A DNA stretch of 64,000 bases from AC-32 sp963715575 (GTDB lineage: Bacteria; Actinomycetota; Thermoleophilia; Gaiellales; Gaiellaceae), in NCBI GenBank assembly GCA_963715575.1, contig OY970250.1, positions 124,001 through 188,000 of the forward strand, written 5' to 3'. The notes beneath the pieces were generated by a model that had not been told where the DNA came from, ran no database searches, and was given only the letters and a program-made list of their open reading frames with translations. Numbering within the stretch: position 1 is the first letter of the stretch; each line of letters opens with the position of its first letter. Of the stretch, positions 17,171 through 24,120 are shown piece after piece. Made by a program: the position numbers and the translations under genes.

Positions 17171-17840
17171 GCCGTTCCACCTCGGAGGGCTCGAGCTCGC
17201 GCCACTGGCCGGGCTCGAGCCCTTCGAGCGTCAGCCCCGCGTAGCGGCTGCGATGCAGGCGCGTGACGGGGTGCCCGACGGCCGCGAGCATCCGCTTCAC
17301 CTGGTGCTTGCGGCCTTCGTGGATGCCGAGCTCGATGCGGCCGGGGGCGAGGCGGCGAGCCTGCGCGGGACTGGTCGGGCCGTCGTCGAGCTCGATGCCG
17401 GTGCGCAGTTGCTTGAGCGCGTCGTCGCTCGGGTCGCCCTCGACCTCGGCCTCGTAGACCTTCTCGACCTCGTAGCGCGGGTGTGCAAGCCGGTGCGCCA
17501 GCTCGCCGTCGTTGGTGAGCAGGAGCGCGCCTGTCGTGTCGGCGTCGAGGCGGCCGACGGGCACGACCCGGGCTCCGAGCTCAACGAGCTCGACCACCGT
17601 GCGCCTGCCCTGCGGGTCGCGCGCCGTCGTGACCGCTCCGGCCGGCTTGTGGAGCAGGACGTAGGTCAGTGGCTGCAGCTCCACGCGCTCGCGGTCGAGC
17701 TCGACCCGGTCGCGGCTCTGGACGAACGTGTTCAGCTGTCCCGGCTCGCCGTTGACGGTCACACGGCCGGCCTTGATCAGCTCGTCGGCGCCGCGACGCG
17801 AGGCGACTCCGGCGCGGGCGAGGTAGGCGTTCAGCCGCAT
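17103..17840 (-). CDS. RluB/RsuA-family pseudouridine synthase
   Basis: Isomerises a uridine in rRNA (23S for RluB). The N-terminal S4 domain (LNAYLARAGVASRRGADELI) binds RNA; the catalytic motif is GRLDADTTGALLLTNDG with the nucleophilic Asp, and the later motif is EGRKHQVKRMLAAVG. The C-terminal 25 residues are Pro/Arg-rich and overlap the phosphatase gene on the other strand. ATG 17840 is preferred over GTG 17846 because TACCTT at 17848-17853 then lies 7 nt upstream, fitting a leaderless start. In many Firmicutes and Actinobacteria this gene sits next to scpA/scpB, as here. Confidence 0.93.
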   Translation of the reverse strand: MRLNAYLARAGVASRRGADELIKAGRVTVNGEPGQLNTFVQSRDRVELDRERVELQPLTYVLLHKPAGAVTTARDPQGRRTVVELVELGARVVPVGRLDADTTGALLLTNDGELAHRLAHPRYEVEKVYEAEVEGDPSDDALKQLRTGIELDDGPTSPAQARRLAPGRIELGIHEGRKHQVKRMLAAVGHPVTRLHRSRYAGLTLEGLEPGQWRELEPSEVERLRTRQPGPAPERAGRQRPASMP

Positions 17841-17874
17841 GGACATGAAGGTATCTCGGCCGTACGATCGGCAG

Positions 17875-18240
17875 ATGGCTCGCGACGGCTGGCACGTGTT
17901 CGACTGGGACTACGGAGACTTTGACCCGCGCTTCGCGAGGAAGCCGGTCACGGTCGGCCTGGCAGCGGGCGGCCCATCCTTCCGAGAGACGGTCGCCTCG
18001 CTCGAGCTGCCGGCGAAGAGCGTGCTGGCCGGGAGCATGGCCGCGGCGCTCTACGTGACCCCGGTCCTGTTCGTGGCGAAGCTCTTCTTGGGTTTCGGAG
18101 CGCGTTTGTTCGCGGCGGTGCTCGGGTCGGTGGCGCTCTGCTCGCTCGTGAGCTGGGGGCTGACGGCCTGGGAGCGGGGGCACTGGCAGCGCCGGCGGAG
18201 CGGCCTCTCTGACCACGCCGACCCACCGCACTGGAAGTAG
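17875..18240 (+). CDS. Small membrane protein of unknown function
   Basis: A 121-residue protein, not recognised. The first 50 residues are polar (DGWHVFDWDYGDFDPRFA); then two adjacent hydrophobic segments (MAAALYVTPVLFVAKLFLGF and ARLFAAVLGSVALCSLVSWG) and a basic C-terminal tail. ATG 17875 is chosen because TACGAT at 17863-17868 is exactly 6 nt upstream, the leaderless spacing seen in this window. Its stop overlaps the following GYD-domain start (TAGTG). Confidence 0.6.
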   Translation: MARDGWHVFDWDYGDFDPRFARKPVTVGLAAGGPSFRETVASLELPAKSVLAGSMAAALYVTPVLFVAKLFLGFGARLFAAVLGSVALCSLVSWGLTAWERGHWQRRRSGLSDHADPPHWK

Positions 18241-18528
18241 TGCCGCACTACGTCTCGTTGATGCGCTGGACATCCAAGGGCGTCGCCGGCCTGCCAGCCT
18301 GGCGGGAGCGGGTCGAGGGGCGAGCGGATCGTCGAGGAGGCCGGGGGCTCGCTCGTCGGCGTCTACGTCACGCTCGGCCGCTACGACGTGGTCGAGATCT
18401 TCGAGGCGCCCGACGACGACACCGCGGCCGAGATCCTGATGAAGCTCCAGCGCCACGGCGCCGAGCACACCGAGACGCTGCGCGCGTTCACGCGGGACGA
18501 AGCCGAAGCGATCGTCCGCCGGCTCTAG
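18240..18528 (+). pseudogene. GYD-domain protein, single-base frameshift
   Basis: GTG 18240 opens a frame reading PHYVSLMRWTSKGVAGLPAW, typical of small GYD-domain proteins. At the GGGG run near 18321-18325 the frame breaks. In the next frame the homologous sequence continues: ERIVEEAGGSLVGVYVTLG, then RYDVVEIFEAPDDDTA (the GxYD motif) to a TAG at 18526. Removing one G restores a continuous 95-residue protein. Either a recent mutation or a sequence error in the G run. GYD proteins are small ferredoxin-like dimers without a settled role. Confidence 0.75.
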
Positions 18529-18565
18529 CCGTCACGCTTCCGGCACACCGTCGACACACTTCCGC

Positions 18566-18613
18566 CGAACAGCGAACAGTGTCCGTCCCTGCCTCTGTCC
18601 CTGTGTCTGTCCC
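18566..18613. repeat. Cluster of TGTCC(C) repeats after scpB
   Basis: The gap between the GYD gene and scpB contains GTGTCCGTCCC followed by CTGTCCCTG twice in about 45 bp. Similar GGGAC/GTCCC motifs occur in pheT (57630-57772) and TGTCCGG motifs near 60753-60800. This may be a small dispersed REP-like repeat family. No function is claimed. Confidence 0.4.
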
Positions 18614-18627
18614 TGTTGGAGCTGCGC

Positions 18628-19230
18628 TCAGGCGCCGCGACGTTCGGCGACCGATTCGAGCCGCTCGCGGATCTCGTCCCTGCTCTCGCCGAGGTCGTCC
18701 AGGCGCGGCAGAGCCGAGAGCGAGTCGAGCCCGAAGACGCGCTCGAACAGCGGCGTCGCCTTGTAGCGCACCCCGCCGCCGACGCCTTCCTCACGGCCGG
18801 ACTCCGCGATCAGCCCCCGCTCGACCAACCCGGCCACGACCGAGTCGGCCGCGACGCCGCGGATGTGCGCGATCTCCGGCCGGCTGACCGGCCCGAGGTA
18901 CGCGACGATCGCCAGCGTCTCCAACGCGGCCGCCGAGAGCCCGCGCTCGACCGGCCGCTCGAACAGGCGCCCGCACGCCTCGGCCGCCTCGCGGGCAGCG
19001 CGAAACGCCCAGCCGCCGGCGACGTGCTCGAGCACGATCCCGCTGCGGCCCTCGGCGTAGCGCTCACCGAGCAGCCCCAACGCGGTCTCGATGCGTTCAG
19101 CGTCGTCGTTCGCGGCCTCGGCGAGCTCCTCGACCGACAGCGGCTGCGAGGCGACGACCAGCAGCGCCTCGACCGTTCTCGCCAGCCGGTCGACCGGGCT
19201 CGTGGTGATCAGGCGGAGCGGGCGGTCCAT
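18628..19230 (-). CDS. scpB: Segregation and condensation protein B
   Basis: Subunit of the SMC-ScpAB condensin. Two winged-helix domains are visible: RTVEALLVVASQPLSVEELAEA at the N-terminus, and ETLAIVAYLGPVSRPEI followed by VVAGLVERGLIAESGR. It ends with a family-typical YKATPLFERVFGLDSLSALP. Length 200, normal. Overlaps scpA by 22 nt, so it is coupled to it. Confidence 0.95.
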   Translation of the reverse strand: MDRPLRLITTSPVDRLARTVEALLVVASQPLSVEELAEAANDDAERIETALGLLGERYAEGRSGIVLEHVAGGWAFRAAREAAEACGRLFERPVERGLSAAALETLAIVAYLGPVSRPEIAHIRGVAADSVVAGLVERGLIAESGREEGVGGGVRYKATPLFERVFGLDSLSALPRLDDLGESRDEIRERLESVAERRGA

Positions 19231-19970
19231 TCCTCTCTCCTCTCCTCGGCGGAACGGCGGACGCGAATCGGCGCGAACGGCGCGGCCTGCTCCAGCGCGA
19301 CCTCTCCCCCGCGCCGCAGCTCCAGCAGCGCGAGGAAGGCGACGGCCTGCTCGATCCTCGACATGCCCTCCACTTCCGCGTCGAGGTCGAAGACCCTGCG
19401 GCGGCGCAGCACGGCCCGAAAGCGCTCCAGGAACTGCGCGACCGGCGGGAAGCGCAGCTCGAGGTGCGCCAGCGAGACCGCCGGCGGCTCCTCGGCCAGC
19501 GCCCGCAACGCGACGACCAGCGCCTCCGGCTCCTGCGGCGCAAGGCGACGCTCGACACGCGGCGCGAGCGGCGCCGGTCCTAACCGGAAGAAGCGGTCGC
19601 TCTCGGCCTCCAGCCGCTCGGCCAGCCAGGCCGCGGCCTCCTTCGCCCGCCGGTACTCGGCGAGCCGTCGCGCCAGCTCCTCGGCCGCCTCCTCGGGCTC
19701 GAGCTCCGACAGCTCGGCCTCCTCGTCCGGGAAGAGCCCGCGCGCCTTCAGCTCCAGCAGCGCGGCCACGAGCACGAGGAACTCGCCGCAGGCCTCCAGG
19801 TCGAGCTCGCCGCGCTCGGCCAGGCGCTCGACGAAGGTGAGCACGATCCCCGCCACGTCCACCTCGGCGAGGTCGAGCTCCTCCTTCAAGACCAGTGTCA
19901 GAAGCAGGTCGAACGGGCCTTCGAAGGCGTCGAGGTCCAGCTCGAGCTCGCGCACGACCACGGGCGGCAC
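19209..19970 (-). CDS. scpA: Segregation and condensation protein A (kleisin)
   Basis: Kleisin subunit bridging the SMC heads. The N-terminus has FEGPFDLLLTLVLKEELDL, the signature helix that binds the SMC neck; the C-terminal winged helix includes QAVAFLALLELRRGGEVAL. Residues 60-120 are Glu/Ala-rich and helical. GTG 19970 gives 253 residues and starts 10 nt after the lgt stop; upstream in-frame starts would lie inside lgt and encode Arg/Ser-rich sequence. A GTG at 19961 is also possible. Confidence 0.94.
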   Translation of the reverse strand: MPPVVVRELELDLDAFEGPFDLLLTLVLKEELDLAEVDVAGIVLTFVERLAERGELDLEACGEFLVLVAALLELKARGLFPDEEAELSELEPEEAAEELARRLAEYRRAKEAAAWLAERLEAESDRFFRLGPAPLAPRVERRLAPQEPEALVVALRALAEEPPAVSLAHLELRFPPVAQFLERFRAVLRRRRVFDLDAEVEGMSRIEQAVAFLALLELRRGGEVALEQAAPFAPIRVRRSAEERREEWTARSA

Positions 19971-19980
19971 GCTAACGGGG

Positions 19981-20871
19981 CTACCGGACGCGGCCGCGCG
20001 GGATGGCCATCGTCGGCCCCTCGGGCTCGCGGCGCTCACGCCGGCGCCCGATCCGCCCGGGGCCGGCCTCGCTGCCGCGGATGAACTGCCACCAGATGAA
20101 GAACGCGGTCGAGAGCACGAAGACGGCGATCGAGACCCAGGCGTTCAGGCGCAGCCCCGCGAAGTGGTGCGCGGGGTCGATCCGCAGCAGCTCCTCGACG
20201 AAGCGGCCGGCCGTGTAGTACGAGACGTAGAGCGCGAACAGCGCCGGCGGCTTGAAGCGGAAGCGCCGGTCGAGCAGCAGCAGGATCCCGACGCCGACGA
20301 GGTCATAGACGAGCTCGTAGAGGAAGGTCGGGTGGAAGGTCGCGTTGTTCTCGTAGCCGGGGACGCGGTGCTCGAAGTCGATCTTCAGGCCCCACGGCAG
20401 GTCGGTCGGCTTGCCGTACAGCTCCTGGTTCCACCAGTTGCCGAGGCGCCCGATGCCCTGCGCGAGCAGCAGGCCCGGCGCGACCGCGTCCATGAACTTG
20501 AACACGGAGACACCCTCGCGGTGGACGATGTAGGCCCCGACGAGCGAGCCGAGCAGGATCCCGCCCCAGACACCGAGGCCGCCCTCCCAGACGGCGAAGA
20601 CGCCCTTCCACTTCGGGCTCGAGACCTCGTTCCAGCTCGTGATGTCGTGGTAGAGGCGCGCGCCGACGATCCCGGCGGCGACGCCCCAGACGGCGACCTT
20701 GAGCACGAGGTCCCAGTCGCCGCCGCGCCGCACCCAGCGCACGCCGGTCAGCCAGATACAGGCCGCGATCGCGAGCAGCAGCATCAGCCCGTACATGTGG
20801 ATCGTCAGCGGGCCGAGGTCGATCGTGCCGCTGTGCGGCGAGGAGATGAAGGCGAGGCTCACGCGGGCCAC
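19981..20871 (-). CDS. lgt: Prolipoprotein diacylglyceryl transferase
   Basis: Integral membrane enzyme that adds diacylglycerol to the lipobox Cys of prolipoproteins. About seven transmembrane helices. The signature GIGRLGNWWNQELYG is intact, with GARLYHDIT upstream and the helix-6 segment YYTAGRFVEELLRIDPA. The C-terminal 30 residues are basic (RIGRRRERREPEG). Start GTG 20871; GTG 20862 is an alternative. The lipoprotein at 5584-7032 and others would be substrates. Confidence 0.96.
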   Translation of the reverse strand: MARVSLAFISSPHSGTIDLGPLTIHMYGLMLLLAIAACIWLTGVRWVRRGGDWDLVLKVAVWGVAAGIVGARLYHDITSWNEVSSPKWKGVFAVWEGGLGVWGGILLGSLVGAYIVHREGVSVFKFMDAVAPGLLLAQGIGRLGNWWNQELYGKPTDLPWGLKIDFEHRVPGYENNATFHPTFLYELVYDLVGVGILLLLDRRFRFKPPALFALYVSYYTAGRFVEELLRIDPAHHFAGLRLNAWVSIAVFVLSTAFFIWWQFIRGSEAGPGRIGRRRERREPEGPTMAIPRGRVR

Positions 20872-20910
20872 ATTCTGCCCGGCGGCCTGGACGCCTGCGT
20901 CAGGCCTCCG

Positions 20911-21114
20911 TTAGATCAAAATGTCGATTGCCGTCTCGTAGGGGCAGCCCTGCTCGATCAGCTCGACCGCGAAGTGCAGGTCGATGTCGTGCCTGGCCGC
21001 CAGCGCCACCGCGTCGCTCGGGTCGAAGCCCGCGCGGATCAGCTCTTCGGCGCGCCAGTGCTCGACGCGCTCGATCTCCGTCTCCGAGACGACGTGTGCC
21101 TCAGCCGCAGTCAT
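20911..21114 (-). CDS. Small conserved protein of unknown function
   Basis: A 67-residue acidic, all-helical protein, not recognised by family name. It has a repeated pattern of helix-loop segments (WRAEELIRAGFDPSDAVALA, then DIDLHFAVELIEQGCPYETA), looking like a UBA/CUE-like small helical bundle that recognises Asp/His-containing regions. Codon use matches its neighbours. It sits 39 bp upstream of lgt in the same direction. Confidence 0.6.
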   Translation of the reverse strand: MTAAEAHVVSETEIERVEHWRAEELIRAGFDPSDAVALAARHDIDLHFAVELIEQGCPYETAIDILI

Positions 21115-21169
21115 GTACCTCGTATTCGGTGCTGAGCGGCCCGCGGATCTCCCCCTGAGGGGGGATCTC

Positions 21170-21859
21170 TCAGCGGATTTGACGGGCGACGCGCACCGCC
21201 TGCGCCTTGGAGATCTTGCCTTCGAGCCGCACGGTCACCGGGCCGTGCGTCCAGAGCAGGACGTTGCCGTGGATCTTCACCGTCCGCTGCCGGAACTCGC
21301 CGCTCGCGCTGAAGTAGGTGAGCGTGTGCGGCGGGCCCTCGACCCACAAGCCGGGCTCGCCGGCGACGCGAACCGGCTCGACCGACGTCTTCTCGCCGAC
21401 CGACTTCTTCAGCAGGCTGTAGTCCCTGGCGGCGTACTCGGAGAGCAAGACCGGGCGGTCCTCGACGCGCAAGAGCACCGTGGCCAGCACGCCGTCGAGC
21501 AGGTACGTCGGCGGCTCGCCGTCGAGCGGCGGCAGCAGCAGACGGAAGCCGAGGAACCGCTCGGCCTCTTGGAGCGAGACGCGCCGGCCGAGCCCGCCGG
21601 CGCTCGAGCGCTCCTGCGCCGGGGGCAGCGTCTCGACTCGCTCGACCGTCGCGCCCTCGATGTGGAAGAAGCGCAGGATCGACGTGCGCGCCGAGGGCAC
21701 GGCGAAGGCTGCGGCGAGCGCGACGAGCGCCGCCGCGAGCGCGACCCACCGCCACGGGAAGGGCCTTGCGGCCGGGCGCGCCCTCGCGGCAAGCTCAGGC
21801 TCCGGCGGAAAGGCCAGCTCCCGGCCCAGCGCCTGCAGCCGCTGCTCGAGCGAGCTCAC
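21170..21859 (-). CDS. Membrane-anchored protein paired with ECF sigma factor (putative anti-sigma)
   Basis: A 229-residue protein whose GTG overlaps the sigma-factor stop (GTGA). An about 40-residue cytoplasmic N-terminus (SSLEQRLQALGRELAFPPEP) precedes one transmembrane helix (WRWVALAAALVALAAAFAV), and the rest is predicted extracellular, ending with TVRLEGKISKAQAVRVARQI. This topology and the coupling to an ECF sigma gene suggest an anti-sigma factor or signal sensor. There is no zinc-finger HxxxCxxC motif, so it is not a classical ZAS protein. The extracellular part resembles DUF4367-type sensors, at low confidence. Confidence 0.65.
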   Translation of the reverse strand: MSSLEQRLQALGRELAFPPEPELAARARPAARPFPWRWVALAAALVALAAAFAVPSARTSILRFFHIEGATVERVETLPPAQERSSAGGLGRRVSLQEAERFLGFRLLLPPLDGEPPTYLLDGVLATVLLRVEDRPVLLSEYAARDYSLLKKSVGEKTSVEPVRVAGEPGLWVEGPPHTLTYFSASGEFRQRTVKIHGNVLLWTHGPVTVRLEGKISKAQAVRVARQIR

Positions 21860-22413
21860 GCGTCCTCCTCCAGGCTCTCGCGCAGGCGCGCGAGGGCACG
21901 CGCGAGGCGCGACTTGACCGTCCCGCGCCGAACGCCGAGCGCGGCGGCGGTCTCCTCCTCGGAAAGCTCGAGGAGGTAGCGGCACGCGATCGCGTCGCGG
22001 TGGCCGTCGGGCAGCCGCTCGACCGCCGCGAGCAGCCGCTCGTGGTCCTCGCGCGCGACCAGAGCCGCTTCGGGGGACGGGACCGCGCCCCCCTCGCGGC
22101 TCTCGGCGGCCGCGCGCAGGACGAGCCGCTCCCGGCGGCCCGCCGAGCGGCGACGGTTGCGAGCCTCGTTGGCGACGATCCGCAGCAGCCACGGCCGCAG
22201 CGCCGCGCCGCGTCGGAAGCGCCCGAGCGCCCGATGCGCCTTGACGAGGCCGTCCTGCGCGGCCTCTTCGGCGTCGGCGGCGTTCCCCGCCAGCAGGTAC
22301 GCGGTGCGGAAGGCGATGCCCTGATATGTGCGCACGAGCGTCTCCCAGGCCTCGAGGTCGCCGTGCCGGGCTCGCTCGACGAGCTCGGCTTCGTCCAGTG
22401 GCCGGTCCACCAC
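21856..22413 (-). CDS. ECF RNA polymerase sigma factor
   Basis: A 185-residue ECF sigma factor. Region 2 is visible as DLEAWETLVRTYQGIAFRTA and NAADAEEAAQDGLVKAHRAL; region 4 as LPDGHRDAIACRYLLELSEE and GVRRGTVKSRLARALARLR. It should redirect RNA polymerase to a small regulon. GTG 22413; a TATGAC hexamer lies a few nt upstream. Divergent, over 40 bp, from the small monooxygenase-like gene. Coupled to the putative membrane sensor downstream. Confidence 0.93.
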   Translation of the reverse strand: MVDRPLDEAELVERARHGDLEAWETLVRTYQGIAFRTAYLLAGNAADAEEAAQDGLVKAHRALGRFRRGAALRPWLLRIVANEARNRRRSAGRRERLVLRAAAESREGGAVPSPEAALVAREDHERLLAAVERLPDGHRDAIACRYLLELSEEETAAALGVRRGTVKSRLARALARLRESLEEDA

Positions 22414-22453
22414 CGCACGTCATACACCGCCAGGCCGGTTATGGTTCCGAAAC

Positions 22454-22759
22454 ATGCTGGCACGAGTTGCACGCTATGAGTTCGCGGCAGGACGGATCGA
22501 CGCGGCGGTGCAGGCGTTTGCCGAGGCGGCCACGAAGGTCGAGGAGCTCGACGGTTTCGCAGGCGGGTACGTCCTCGTCGACCCGGAGGACGGGCGCACG
22601 ATGACGGTCACCCTCTGGGAGAACGCGGCTGTGCTCGAGAACAGCGAGCGAGTCGCCCGGAACGCACGGCAGGAGGCGGCGGCCGCCGTCGACGGCGAGG
22701 TGCTGTCGGTCGAGAAGTTCGAGGTCGCGCGGGAGATGAACCCCGCGGCCGGCGGCTGA
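22454..22759 (+). CDS. Small dimeric alpha/beta-barrel protein (antibiotic-monooxygenase-like fold)
   Basis: A 101-residue protein of the ferredoxin-like ABM/stress-responsive barrel type: a beta strand LARVARYEFAAGRIDAAV, helix, GFAGGYVLVDPEDGRTMTVT, then LWENAAVLENSERVA and a last strand VLSVEKFEVAREM. No catalytic residues can be named. ATG 22454 is chosen since TATGGT at 22440-22445 is 8 nt upstream; any earlier start is Arg/Ser-rich and unlike protein. Confidence 0.72.
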   Translation: MLARVARYEFAAGRIDAAVQAFAEAATKVEELDGFAGGYVLVDPEDGRTMTVTLWENAAVLENSERVARNARQEAAAAVDGEVLSVEKFEVAREMNPAAGG

Positions 22760-22814
22760 GGGAACCTCAGGCGCCGGGGCGGTGTATCCGCGGCACACGC
22801 CGAAGGGAGCACCC

Positions 22815-23417
22815 ATGCGCCTCAGCCTGATCGCCACAGCCCTCGCAGCTCTGCTGCTGCCCGCGCTCGCGGCCGCCAAGGAGCCGACTCGAGCCTCGAT
22901 CGCCGGGCCGGGCTTCCACAAGACGCTCACGATGCGCGAAGGGCCCGACTTCAGCTCTTCGCCGATCGGCCGGCTGACCGAGACCAGCGGCTTCTTCCCC
23001 TCGGCCGTCGGCCAATCTCCGGACCCGATGCTCCATGCCCGGCCCGCCGGCCCGCTCGGGCCGCGCTACCGGATCCGCTGGACGGTTCCGGCCTCGACGA
23101 CGCACGTGATCACGCAGCACGTCTACCCGTACGCGAAGGGCGGCGCCGTCGCCTACACGCGGCCGGGGCAGCCCATCTTCGACTCGCGGACGATCGGCGG
23201 CTGGTACCGCAACCAGGAGCTGAAGCGGACGCTCGTCTCGCTCGGACTGCCGACGAAGGCGCCCAGCGAGGGCTCGCGACTGAGCTCGGCACTCGTCCTC
23301 GGGCTAGTCACGGCGGGCCTGCTCGCAGCCGCGGCGCTCGTGCTCGTGCGCCGTCAGCGCGGCCAGAGGTCGCCCTCGACCAGCTCGACCGAGTTGCCGG
23401 CCGGGTCGCGGACGTAG
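22815..23417 (+). CDS. Secreted/anchored protein of unknown function
   Basis: A 200-residue protein, not recognised. The N-terminal signal peptide is clear (LSLIATALAALLLPALAAAK). The middle has GPDFSSSPIGRLTETSGFFP, WTVPASTTHVITQHVYPYAK and GQPIFDSRTIGGWYR. Near the C-terminus a transmembrane helix (ALVLGLVTAGLLAAAALVLV) is followed by a short basic tail, so it should be a type I membrane protein facing outward. GGGAGC precedes ATG 22815. Its last 64 bp overlap the convergent VOC gene. Confidence 0.65.
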   Translation: MRLSLIATALAALLLPALAAAKEPTRASIAGPGFHKTLTMREGPDFSSSPIGRLTETSGFFPSAVGQSPDPMLHARPAGPLGPRYRIRWTVPASTTHVITQHVYPYAKGGAVAYTRPGQPIFDSRTIGGWYRNQELKRTLVSLGLPTKAPSEGSRLSSALVLGLVTAGLLAAAALVLVRRQRGQRSPSTSSTELPAGSRT

Positions 23418-23740
23418 AGCGAGCGGGCGCCGCCCCGCTGCCAGTCATGGTCCCGCTCGAGCTCGACGCCGTGCTCGGCCAGCCGCTCGCGCCAGGCCTC
23501 GAGCTCGCCCTTGCCGACCGAGAAGGCGACGTGCACCGCGCCCGTCGGGCCGTGTGAGGGCACCACGCGTCCCGGTTGCGACGAGAGCCTCGGGTCGAAC
23601 AGCAGCAGGACACCGTCGTCATCGAGCCGGAAGACGCCCTCCTCGACCTCGCGCAAGCCGAGCGTGTCGCGGTAGAAGGCGCGCGCTGACTCGAGCTCGG
23701 TCGCGTAGACGACGGTCTCGTAGACCCGCCGCGGCCGCAT
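23354..23740 (-). CDS. VOC-fold (glyoxalase/bleomycin-resistance) protein
   Basis: A 128-residue single VOC domain with the two beta-alpha-beta-beta-beta modules: YETVVYATELESARAFYRDT at the start and GAVHVAFSVGKGELEAW midway, ending RSLYVRDPAGNSVELVEGD, the usual metal-ligand Glu position. His (GAVHVAF) and Glu (VELVE) could bind metal. Substrate unknown; FosB/glyoxalase-like names are guesses. Starts one base after the stop of the upstream VOC gene (TGATG overlap). Confidence 0.85.
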   Translation of the reverse strand: MRPRRVYETVVYATELESARAFYRDTLGLREVEEGVFRLDDDGVLLLFDPRLSSQPGRVVPSHGPTGAVHVAFSVGKGELEAWRERLAEHGVELERDHDWQRGGARSLYVRDPAGNSVELVEGDLWPR

Positions 23741-24120
23741 CAGTCGCGCGGCGTGCCGAAGGCGAGGATGTAGCCGTCCGGGTCACGGACACGCAGCTCG
23801 CGGAGGCCGTACGCCTGGTCGACCGGCCCGTGCAACAGGTCCGCACCGCAGCTGCTCAGCTCCTCATGAAGCTCGTCGACGTCATCCACCCAGACGTACG
23901 CGTCGAACATGTCCGGCGGCGCCTCGGCGTGGTTCGGCCGCGCCTGCGCACCCTCGAAGCGGGCGAAGTGGAAGTGGCAGCCGTCCCGGCTCGCGTAGCC
24001 GTAGTGGTCGGGGTTGTGCTCGAAGCGGCTGATCTCGAAGCCGAGCGCGTCGCGGTAGTACACCGTCGAGCGCGCTACGTCGGCGACGAGCAGCACCGTC
24101 GCGTGCCCCGTGAAGCTCAC
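23740..24120 (-). CDS. VOC-fold protein
   Basis: A 126-residue VOC-superfamily protein: GHATVLLVADVARSTVYYRD, then HFHFARFEG, DAYVWVDDVDELHEELSSCG and ELRVRDPDGYILAFGTP. It overlaps dnaE by 4 nt (ATGA) and the next VOC gene by 1 nt, so the three are probably translated from one mRNA. The two VOC proteins are not close copies of each other, so this is not a recent duplication. Confidence 0.87.
   Translation of the reverse strand: MSFTGHATVLLVADVARSTVYYRDALGFEISRFEHNPDHYGYASRDGCHFHFARFEGAQARPNHAEAPPDMFDAYVWVDDVDELHEELSSCGADLLHGPVDQAYGLRELRVRDPDGYILAFGTPRD

Noticed and set aside
18529..18585. A possible fourth copy of the 40-bp element after the GYD gene
   Set aside because: It shares GCGTGACGGC and GTGCCGGAA words but in the wrong order and spacing.
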